Source: an uncultured Erysipelotrichaceae bacterium (lineage in GTDB: Bacteria > Bacillota_I > Bacilli_A > RF39 > UBA660). From it: a stretch of 8,907 nt of DNA. Position numbers and translations under genes: made by a program. The first letter of the stretch is position 1, and every line of letters starts with the position of its first letter. The notes under the pieces are model-generated. The model made no database searches. It saw nothing but the letters and a program-made list of their open reading frames with translations, and was not told where the DNA came from. Shown one piece after another: positions 1 to 6,023 of this stretch. The stretch covers positions 1 through 8,907 of the forward strand of contig CADCRC010000086.1 of NCBI GenBank assembly GCA_902803795.1, written 5' to 3'.

Positions 1-752
1 GGATCTCCTACTCCCATTAAGTATCTTACTTTGTCCTCTGGTAAATATTTAACTCCATCTTCTATCATTTTATACATTGTAGGTTTATCTTCTCCGACAC
101 TTGTTCCTCCAATAGAATATCCATCAAAATCAAGTTTAACTGTTTCTTTACAAGACCAATAACGTAAATCTTGATATTCACCACCCTGAACAATTCCAAA
201 TAATGATTGGTTTGGATTATTAAATACTTCTTTACCTCTTTTTGCCCAACGAAGTGTTCTTTCAACACTTTTTTTCATATATTCATATGTTACAGGATAT
301 GGAGGGCATTCATCGAAACTCATTGCGATATCACTATCTAGTTTATTTTGAATTTCAATTGATTTTTCTGGTGTTAAAAACAAATCTGTTCCATCAATGT
401 GGCTTTTGAAATGAACTCCTTCTTCTGTTATATCTTTTTCTTTGTTTTTGACAAGTGAAAAAACCTGAAAGCCTCCACAATCTGTTAGAATAGGTCCATC
501 ATAGTTCATAAATTTATGAAGTCCACCATTTAATCTTACAATATCTTCTCCTGGTCTTAACCACAAATGATAAGTGTTAGCTAAAATAATTCCTGAGTTT
601 GCATCTTTTAGCATTTCAGGAGTTACTCCTTTAACTGATGCACGAGTTCCAACTGGCATGAACATTGGTGTGTCATATGTTCCATAATTTGTTTTTAATT
701 TTCCTAATCTTGCATTTTTTTCTTTTTTTGTTAATTTGTACTTTATTTTCAT
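1..752 (-). CDS. tgt: tRNA-guanine transglycosylase (partial, 3' end outside window)
   Basis: This enzyme exchanges guanine-34 in GUN anticodons for preQ1, the base-exchange step of queuosine synthesis. I translated it by eye: about 250 residues from ATG at 750-752 to the window edge, against roughly 380 for the family. Visible motifs are NTYHLWLRPG (59-68), TDCGGFQVFSL (90-100, with the conserved Asp91), the substrate-pocket motif FDECPPYP (146-153), GIVQGGEY (186-193), GYSIGGTSVGE (211-221) and YLMGVGD at the edge. The catalytic nucleophile Asp of the MFD motif and the CxCxxC zinc site lie beyond the window. The start sits 8 nt after the queA stop, with an AGGTG-type ribosome site overlapping that stop, so it is the second gene of a queA-tgt operon. 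Cys92 replaces the usual Ser of the TDSGGFQ motif, and Thr217 replaces the usual Leu of GGLSVGE. The family assignment is certain. Confidence 0.97.
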   Translation of the reverse strand, partial: MKIKYKLTKKEKNARLGKLKTNYGTYDTPMFMPVGTRASVKGVTPEMLKDANSGIILANTYHLWLRPGEDIVRLNGGLHKFMNYDGPILTDCGGFQVFSLVKNKEKDITEEGVHFKSHIDGTDLFLTPEKSIEIQNKLDSDIAMSFDECPPYPVTYEYMKKSVERTLRWAKRGKEVFNNPNQSLFGIVQGGEYQDLRYWSCKETVKLDFDGYSIGGTSVGEDKPTMYKMIEDGVKYLPEDKVRYLMGVGD

Positions 753-760
753 TATTACAC

Positions 761-1789
761 CTACTTTATATACATTGCATCACCAAATGAGAAAAATCTA
801 TATTTTTCATTAACTGCAGTTTCGTATGCATTTAATATATTTTCTCTTCCAGCTAATGCACTAACAAGCATAATTAAAGTTGATTTGGGAAGATGGAAAT
901 TTGTTATTAATGCATCAATTCCTTTAAATTCATATCCTGGATAAATAAATATTTTTGTATTTCCACTGTCTGAATGAAATTCCCCTTTATATTTACTTGC
1001 AATGGTTTCTAAAACACGAGTTGATGTTGTACCTACCGCTATAATTTTTCCACCATTTTTTTTTGTCTTATTTAATTTTTTTGCAACTTCTTCACTTAAA
1101 ATATAATACTCACTATGCATTTCATGATTTTCAATTTTTTCTTCTTGAACAGGTCTAAATGTTCCAAGTCCAACATGCAAAGTTACATAGCATATGTTAA
1201 TGCCTTTTTCTTCAATTTTTTTAAGTAATTCTTCTGTGAAATGAAGTCCTGCTGTTGGAGCTGCTGCACTTCCTACTTCTTTTGCATATACTGTTTGATA
1301 CATATCTTGATTTTCTAATTTTTCATGAATGTATGGAGGAAGCGGCATAGTTCCAAGTTCATCTAATATTTCTAAAAAAATACCATTATAAATCATTTCA
1401 AAATGTCTTATTCCATCATCTAATACTTTTGTGCATTTTGCTTTTAATTTACCATTGCCAAATGTAATTATAGTTCCAACTTTTACTCTTTTTGCTGGCT
1501 TTGTTAAACTCTCCCAAGTATCTTTTTGAATATTTTTTAACAATAATATTTCAATTACTGCACCTGTATCATCTTTTGTTCCAATAAGTCTAGCGGGTAA
1601 TACTTTTGTATCATTTAATACAAGTGTATCTCCTTTATTTAAATAATCAATAATATCATAAAACTTTTTATGTTTTATTTCTCCACTTTTTTTATCTAAT
1701 ACCATTAATCTTGCTTCATCTCTTTTTTCAAGTGGAGATTGTGCAATTAATTCTTCTGGTAAATAATAATCAAAATCAGATAGTAACAT
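761..1789 (-). CDS. queA: S-adenosylmethionine:tRNA ribosyltransferase-isomerase
   Basis: QueA transfers and isomerises the ribose of S-adenosylmethionine onto preQ1 in tRNA, giving epoxyqueuosine; it acts in the cytoplasm right after Tgt. The 342-residue product has the normal full length. It opens with the family N-terminus (FDYYLPEELIAQSP, 6-19) and contains LVLNDTKVLPARL (57-69), QTVYAKEVGSAAAPTAGLHF (165-184), TLHVGLGTFRPV (203-214), GTTSTRVLE (253-261), NFHLPKSTLIMLVSA (297-311) and RFFSFGDAM (331-339). All expected conserved blocks are present. The start ATG has an AAGGAG ribosome site 8 nt upstream (1798-1803), and a near-consensus promoter lies just before it. tgt follows after 8 nt. 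In Bacillus queA and tgt follow ruvA-ruvB; here a lipoprotein gene, a terminator and a promoter separate queA from ruvB. Confidence 0.98.
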   Translation of the reverse strand: MLLSDFDYYLPEELIAQSPLEKRDEARLMVLDKKSGEIKHKKFYDIIDYLNKGDTLVLNDTKVLPARLIGTKDDTGAVIEILLLKNIQKDTWESLTKPAKRVKVGTIITFGNGKLKAKCTKVLDDGIRHFEMIYNGIFLEILDELGTMPLPPYIHEKLENQDMYQTVYAKEVGSAAAPTAGLHFTEELLKKIEEKGINICYVTLHVGLGTFRPVQEEKIENHEMHSEYYILSEEVAKKLNKTKKNGGKIIAVGTTSTRVLETIASKYKGEFHSDSGNTKIFIYPGYEFKGIDALITNFHLPKSTLIMLVSALAGRENILNAYETAVNEKYRFFSFGDAMYIK

Positions 1790-1797
1790 AATACCAA

Positions 1798-1843
1798 CTC
1801 CTTAAGTACAACATATTATATCAAATTTAGAAGTAAATGTCTA
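1798..1843 (-). promoter_or_regulatory. queA-tgt promoter with extended -10, plus ribosome site
   Basis: On the minus strand, TAGACA (plus 1838-1843; five of six matches to the TTGACA -35 box) is followed after 17 nt by TATAAT (1815-1820). TGA lies directly before the -10, giving the extended TGnTATAAT form. This is the best sigma-A-type promoter in the window. Transcription should begin near 1808, giving a leader of about 20 nt that contains the AAGGAG ribosome site at 1798-1803. That leader is too short for a riboswitch such as preQ1, so regulation by a leader RNA looks unlikely. Confidence 0.75.
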
Positions 1844-1910
1844 AAAATACTATCATTAAATTTATTTATCGATTAGATTTTTTGATTAATCTATTTTTTT
1901 AAAATATAAT

Positions 1911-1940
1911 TAAAAAAGAATTTTATATTTTTTATAAAAT
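1911..1940 (-). terminator. AT-only hairpin terminator of the ruvB-lipoprotein transcript
   Basis: On the minus strand an 8-bp stem, ATTTTATA paired with TATAAAAT (plus 1933-1940 and 1920-1927), has a 5-nt loop and is followed by TCTTTTTT. It lies 25 nt after the lipoprotein stop codon. The stem has no G-C pairs, so it is weak by the usual criteria, but position and U-run fit. The plus-strand flank is also T-rich, so it may work in either direction. Confidence 0.45.
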
Positions 1941-1965
1941 CTTTTATTTGTTATTTTTTATATTA

Positions 1966-2682
1966 TTATATATTTTTTACAATAATTGTATATTTACTAT
2001 TTCCTATATACTTATTATCTTTTATATCATCTTCTGAATCATAAGTAAATGCTGTTAAGGTAATATCTGATGTTATTTTTTCATATTCTATTCCTGGTGT
2101 TAATTTGATTGCTGTATAGAATGTATCTTCTAAATCTTCTTCAACATGTGAATAAAATGAAGAATTTCTATTTGCATAATCATCGTATAGATATGTTTCT
2201 AGATATATTCCACTGCCTACTTTAGTATCTTCACTTTTTAATATTATTTGATCTATCAACGTACCTTCTACTTCGTATTGAATACTAAATCCTTGTTTTA
2301 TATTATGATTTGGATCATTTGTTATCCATAAATCATAAAAATATTGTCCATATTTCTTATCTAATTTAATTGTATTTTCTGTTGAACTTAATATTTGAAA
2401 TATACCTATATCTGTACCTCTTTGAAATTTTGTAGAATATTCTGTTTGAATAGTTAATGTATCATTTGTATTATTATCATTATATATACCTATTGGCATA
2501 TTATTTAAATCTACATATGTTATTTTTGAGATTTCTTCATTTATTTTTTCTTTTTGTTTATCTATTTGATTTTTTTCTTCTTTTATATCTTTCTTTTCTT
2601 CTTTAGTTGATGTTGTTTTTATATTAATATTACAACCTGATATAGTTAATAATATTATAAATATAATTAGTATTTTTTTCAT
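1966..2682 (-). CDS. Predicted lipoprotein of unknown function
   Basis: I do not recognise this 238-residue protein. It begins with a lipoprotein signal peptide: MKK, a hydrophobic stretch (residues 4-14), then the lipobox ISGC with the lipidated Cys at 17. A Lys/Glu/Asp-rich linker (about 25-50) follows, as expected for a spacer holding a domain away from the membrane. The remainder (about 54-238) is rich in Asn, Asp, Thr, Tyr and Ile with alternating hydrophobic residues, suggesting a beta-rich outer-surface domain; no catalytic motif is visible. Its ATG overlaps the ruvB stop as ATGA, so translation is probably coupled to ruvB. The AGGAG site is inside ruvB, about 13 nt upstream, a longish spacing. 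An AT-rich terminator follows. Surface localisation is well supported, while the function is unknown and a role with RuvB is not implied. Confidence 0.85.
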   Translation of the reverse strand: MKKILIIFIILLTISGCNINIKTTSTKEEKKDIKEEKNQIDKQKEKINEEISKITYVDLNNMPIGIYNDNNTNDTLTIQTEYSTKFQRGTDIGIFQILSSTENTIKLDKKYGQYFYDLWITNDPNHNIKQGFSIQYEVEGTLIDQIILKSEDTKVGSGIYLETYLYDDYANRNSSFYSHVEEDLEDTFYTAIKLTPGIEYEKITSDITLTAFTYDSEDDIKDNKYIGNSKYTIIVKNI

Positions 2683-3680
2683 TTTGTTTGTTCAACTCCT
2701 AATACTTCATATGCATATGGTGTGACTACTCTTCCTCTTGATGTTCTTTTTAGTAATCCTTGCTGAAGTAAGAAAGGTTCATAAACATCTTCAATTGTTG
2801 TTACTTCTTCACCTATTGATGCACTAAGAGCTTCTATTCCAACAGGACCACCATTAAACTTATTGATAATTGATAGTAATAAATCTCTATCTGTATTATC
2901 AAGTCCCATCTTATCAACTTTTAATCTATCTAATGCTTTATTTGTAATATCTAATGTTATTCTTCCATCACTATCTACCTGAGCAAAATCTCTTACTCGT
3001 TTAAATAATCTATTTGCAATTCTTGGTGTACCACGGGATCTTTTTGCAAGTTCCATTGCTGCATCATCTTCTATTTCAGTATTTAGCACTCTAGCTGTTC
3101 TTTTTACAATTTGAAATAATTCATCTTGTGTATAATATTGAAGTTTTGATAATATACCAAATCTATCACGAAGTGGTGCAGATAAATCTCCTGCTCTAGT
3201 TGTGGCACCTACTAAAGTAAATGGTGGTAAATCTATTTTAATATTTCTTGAATTTCCATCATTTCCTATAATTATATCAAGTGAATAGTCTTCCATTGCT
3301 GGATATAATATTTCTTCAATATATCTTGGCATTCTATGTATTTCATCAATGAATAATACATCTCCTGGTTCTAAAGAAGAAAGTATCGCGGCTAAATCTC
3401 CACTTTTTTCAATAGATGGTCCTGATGCTGTTTTTATTTTTGAGCCTAGTTCGTGAGCAATTATGAAAGCTAGTGTTGTTTTACCAAGTCCTGGTGGACC
3501 ATATAATAATACATGATCTAATGGTTCATTTCTTTTTTTTGCAGCTTTTACAAATACTCTAATATTTTCTTTAACGTCGTCTTGACCAACATATTCATCT
3601 ATTGTTTCAGGTCTTATTGTATTATCTAATACTTTATCATCAAATAAATTATAATTTTTAATTATACTTTCATCTTGCAT
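2679..3680 (-). CDS. ruvB: Holliday junction branch-migration ATPase RuvB
   Basis: RuvB is the hexameric AAA+ motor that, with RuvA, drives branch migration of Holliday junctions in recombinational repair. The 333-residue product is full length. It shows the N-terminal block RPETIDEYVGQ (23-33), Walker A GPPGLGKT (61-68), Walker B DEIHR (112-116), sensor-1 region GATTRAG (158-164), the arginine-finger segment LRDRFG (170-175, Arg171) and a C-terminal winged-helix domain (about 260-333, with FNGGPVGIEALS and RTSRGR). The usual RTPRGR has Ser for Pro here, a minor change. The start has an AAGGAGG ribosome site 6 nt upstream. ruvA, normally directly before ruvB, is absent; argS and its terminator occupy that place, so ruvA must lie elsewhere or be missing. 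The stop overlaps the start of the lipoprotein gene. Confidence 0.98.
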   Translation of the reverse strand: MQDESIIKNYNLFDDKVLDNTIRPETIDEYVGQDDVKENIRVFVKAAKKRNEPLDHVLLYGPPGLGKTTLAFIIAHELGSKIKTASGPSIEKSGDLAAILSSLEPGDVLFIDEIHRMPRYIEEILYPAMEDYSLDIIIGNDGNSRNIKIDLPPFTLVGATTRAGDLSAPLRDRFGILSKLQYYTQDELFQIVKRTARVLNTEIEDDAAMELAKRSRGTPRIANRLFKRVRDFAQVDSDGRITLDITNKALDRLKVDKMGLDNTDRDLLLSIINKFNGGPVGIEALSASIGEEVTTIEDVYEPFLLQQGLLKRTSRGRVVTPYAYEVLGVEQTK

Positions 3681-3686
3681 ATTTAT

Positions 3687-3716
3687 CCTCCTTAAATTGT
3701 CTATATATATATTATA
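3687..3716 (-). promoter_or_regulatory. Probable ruvB promoter -10 box and strong ribosome site
   Basis: On the minus strand TATAAT lies at plus 3711-3716, about 18 nt before the AAGGAGG ribosome site (3687-3693). At 17 nt spacing the -35 region is only an A-run, so the promoter rests mainly on the -10. A separate promoter is expected because a terminator closes argS just upstream. Confidence 0.4.
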
Positions 3717-3801
3717 CTTCTTTTTGTAGAATTTTTTTAATATTAATTATTTTATTAATTTGTTTTATCCACATATATGTTTATAACTTAATATTAGTAA
3801 T

Positions 3802-3834
3802 AAAAAAGTCTTGAATATATTAATTCAAATACTT
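3802..3834 (-). terminator. Rho-independent terminator of argS
   Basis: On the minus strand the stem is AAGT then TTGAA, paired with TTCAA then ACTT, with a small asymmetric internal bulge (AT against G) and an 8-nt loop; six T follow, overlapping the stem end. It begins 6 nt after the argS TAA. The position directly after a stop and the U-run make this a convincing terminator, separating argS from ruvB. Confidence 0.7.
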
Positions 3835-3840
3835 TATTTA

Positions 3841-5586
3841 TTACATTTTATTTGGAATTTCTATATCTAATATATCTAATAAAAATTTATTTAATTTATA
3901 TACTAAATTTGTATATATAATAAATGAGTTCCTTTTATTAATATTTGTTTCATTAATTATATTATTTCCTTGATAAAAATTATTATAGATAGAACATATT
4001 CTATATATATATTCACATATTTCATTTAATGATTTTTGTTTATATGAATTATTTAATATATTACTTAATTTTAATAATTCTATTATAAATTCTCTTTCTT
4101 GTATTGTTGATATTGTTACATATTTATTTGGAAGTTCTTCTACTTTTCCAAGTACAGATTTAGCTCTTATTGTTGTATATAAAACATATGGTGCAGTTTT
4201 TCCGTCTAAACTTGTGAATTTTTCTATATCAAATATGTAATCTGTTAATCTATTTGGTAATAAGTCTGAATATTTAATTGTTGCGATTGCGAGTTTAAAA
4301 GCTATATCATTTCTTTCTTTTTCATCGACTATATTGCTATTTAATCTATTATATGTTGAATCATATACCAATTTTATTAATTCTTTTAGTGATAATACTC
4401 CACCATCTCTTGTTTTAAATGGTTTTCCATCTTTTCCATTCATTGTACCAAAACCTATATGTTCTAATAAAACATTTTCGTCTACTATTCCTATTTTTTT
4501 ACTGGCTCTAAATATTTGATCAAAGTGAAGTGATTGCCTTTTATCTACTACATACCATATTTCATCTGGGTTAAATTCTTTTTTTCTTTGATATAATGTT
4601 AATAAATCTGTTGTTTCATAAGAAATAGAGTCATTGCCTTTAAAATATATTAATGGTGGCATTTCATTTTTATCATCTTTGCTTGATATATCTATTACTT
4701 TTGCACCTTGTGAGTCAATTAACATGTTTTTCTTATTAATTATGTTAGTTAATTCATCTAAATATTCTACTGCATCAGATTCACCATAGTATAAATCAAA
4801 ATCAACATTTATCATGTTATATACTTTTCTAATATCTTTTTTTGATATATCTATTATTCTTCTCCATAATTCATAATATCCTTTTTTATGATGTTGTAGC
4901 ATTGTTGTAATTTCTCTTGCCTCGTTTAAATATTCTTCATCATCATGTGCTTTTTGTGAGGCTGTAGGATATATTTCTTCTAAATCGGAATTTGTTATTG
5001 GCAAATCAATATCATAGAAATTTCCATTGAAATTTTCATTAAAGAATTCTAAATTTGGATATCTTTTTTTTATTTCAAGTATTACAAGTCCAAGTGGTCT
5101 TCCAAAATCTCCTAGATGTGCATCAGATATTACTTCTTTTCCAAGTTTTTCCGCAAGATTTTCTAAAGCTCCACCTATGTTTGCACTTCTTAAATGTCCA
5201 ACATGAAGACTTTTTGCGACGTTTGCGCCACCATAATCTATTATAATTTTTCCATCAGCTAATTTATCAATATTATTAAATAAGTCTATATTCATTAAGT
5301 TCATGACTTCAATTAAATATTTATCTGAAAGACTTATGTTAATAAAGCCTGGTTTTACTACATTTACATTAATAAATCTTTCATCTTTATCTAGTTCATC
5401 TTTTATATTGTTTGCGATATCTATTGGTGATTTGTGATATGTTTTAGCTAATTTCATCGCATCGTTTAATTGATATTGTCCTAAATCTTTTCTATCTGAT
5501 TCTTTTAATAATATGTCTTCTTCATCATATCCAGCATTCTTTATTATTTTTTTTATATCATTTTTTAGGTTCTCAAATATACTCAT
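3841..5586 (-). CDS. argS: Arginyl-tRNA synthetase
   Basis: This class I synthetase joins arginine to tRNA-Arg using ATP. The 581-residue product is full length. It has the ArgRS-specific N-terminal domain (about 1-95), then the catalytic core with DYGGANVAKSLHVGHLRS (117-134), where HVGH (128-131) is the HIGH signature, and HLGDFGRPLG (157-166). GKPFKTRDGG (387-396) replaces a canonical KMSKS, as in many ArgRS enzymes. The C-terminal DALR anticodon-binding domain runs from about 463 (KTAPYVLYT) to the end and closes with the family-typical IPNKM. ATG overlaps the TGA of the preceding small gene as ATGA, so the two are probably translationally coupled and share the promoter near 5937. A hairpin terminator follows directly. 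I saw no T-box leader: the only upstream space is short and belongs to the small gene. Confidence 0.97.
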   Translation of the reverse strand: MSIFENLKNDIKKIIKNAGYDEEDILLKESDRKDLGQYQLNDAMKLAKTYHKSPIDIANNIKDELDKDERFINVNVVKPGFINISLSDKYLIEVMNLMNIDLFNNIDKLADGKIIIDYGGANVAKSLHVGHLRSANIGGALENLAEKLGKEVISDAHLGDFGRPLGLVILEIKKRYPNLEFFNENFNGNFYDIDLPITNSDLEEIYPTASQKAHDDEEYLNEAREITTMLQHHKKGYYELWRRIIDISKKDIRKVYNMINVDFDLYYGESDAVEYLDELTNIINKKNMLIDSQGAKVIDISSKDDKNEMPPLIYFKGNDSISYETTDLLTLYQRKKEFNPDEIWYVVDKRQSLHFDQIFRASKKIGIVDENVLLEHIGFGTMNGKDGKPFKTRDGGVLSLKELIKLVYDSTYNRLNSNIVDEKERNDIAFKLAIATIKYSDLLPNRLTDYIFDIEKFTSLDGKTAPYVLYTTIRAKSVLGKVEELPNKYVTISTIQEREFIIELLKLSNILNNSYKQKSLNEICEYIYRICSIYNNFYQGNNIINETNINKRNSFIIYTNLVYKLNKFLLDILDIEIPNKM

Positions 5587-5918
5587 TTTATAACACCAAC
5601 CTTATATATTACTTTAAAGTCATCTATATAATATGACATATCAATATTTAACTTGTCTATATTATATTCAAAATCATCTAATTTTAAATCAATAACATAA
5701 TCATTCATTTTAATAATCATTGTTTCACTATTAAAATCTATGATTAAATTATGATCATCATATTCAACAACTAATATTTTTCTTTTATAGTCAAAACTAT
5801 TATAATTATTTGTTTTATCATAAAAGCTTATACAATCATCATCTATTTTTGCTTCAATAATTTGACTATTTAAGATATCTTTATTTTTAAATTCATATTT
5901 TATTTTTATTTTTTTCAT
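5583..5918 (-). CDS. Small protein before argS, possibly DUF1934/YwiB-like
   Basis: The product has 111 residues from the second ATG (5916-5918). I chose this start because it has an AAGGGA ribosome site 5 nt upstream, whereas the in-frame ATG 18 nt earlier (5934-5936) has no ribosome site and directly abuts a TATAAT -10 box, so it would fall upstream of the likely transcript start. The sequence alternates charged and hydrophobic residues through its length (for example KILVVEYDDHNLIIDF and MIIKMNDYVIDLKLDDF), suggesting a small all-beta, barrel-like cytoplasmic protein; there is no signal peptide or membrane segment. In Bacillus the gene directly before argS is ywiB, a DUF1934 beta-barrel protein of about 140 residues. 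Position, size and strand pattern agree, but residue-level similarity cannot be shown by eye, so the family call is inference. It overlaps argS by ATGA. Confidence 0.75.
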   Translation of the reverse strand: MKKIKIKYEFKNKDILNSQIIEAKIDDDCISFYDKTNNYNSFDYKRKILVVEYDDHNLIIDFNSETMIIKMNDYVIDLKLDDFEYNIDKLNIDMSYYIDDFKVIYKVGVIK

Positions 5919-5936
5919 ACTAATCCCTTTTTTCAT

Positions 5937-5965
5937 ATTATACTATAATTATTAATAATTTAATA
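5937..5965 (-). promoter_or_regulatory. Promoter of the small gene-argS operon
   Basis: On the minus strand TATAAT occupies plus 5937-5942. The -35 region at 17-18 nt spacing (TATTAA or TTATTA, around 5960-5966) matches consensus poorly. Initiation would fall near 5930, inside the alternative upstream ATG of the small gene, which supports the downstream start. It is arranged back to back with the lemA-like promoter. Confidence 0.5.
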
Positions 5966-5974
5966 ACTTTTTCT

Positions 5975-6015
5975 TTTATAGTTTATATATTTTTGATATA
6001 ATTTAAATAATGGAG
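5975..6015 (+). promoter_or_regulatory. Promoter of lemA-like-pta, extended -10, with ribosome site
   Basis: TATAAT at 5997-6002 is preceded by TGA, giving the extended form TGnTATAAT. TTTATA at 5975-5980, with a 16-nt spacer, matches four of six -35 positions. Initiation near 6009 would leave a leader of about 15 nt, including the ribosome site GGAG at 6012-6015, 8 nt before the ATG at 6024. The core TTTGATATAAT is identical to that of the queA promoter. Confidence 0.6.
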
Positions 6016-6023
6016 ATGATGAT

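Noticed and set aside
65..268. Minus-strand 67-codon frame overlapping tgt in another frame.
   Set aside because: The tgt frame is continuous here with clear family motifs, so this is an out-of-frame shadow.
1874..1900. Plus-strand hairpin TAGATT/AATCTA with an 8-nt loop followed by seven T, terminator-like.
   Set aside because: No plus-strand gene lies upstream, the stem is only 6 bp with one G-C pair type, and such pairings are expected by chance in sequence this AT-rich.
1790..1965. Search for a preQ1 riboswitch before queA-tgt.
   Set aside because: The promoter at 1815-1843 leaves a leader of only about 20 nt, and no C-rich aptamer-like stem is present.
4334..5246. Two short plus-strand open frames opposite argS (4334-4519 and 5055-5246).
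   Set aside because: They lie fully inside the well-supported argS gene on the other strand and show no recognisable motif or ribosome site.
5919..6023. Search for a T-box leader controlling argS.
   Set aside because: The space is about 100 nt, holds two promoters, has no specifier hairpin or TGGNACCGCG-type T-box, and a coding gene lies between it and argS.
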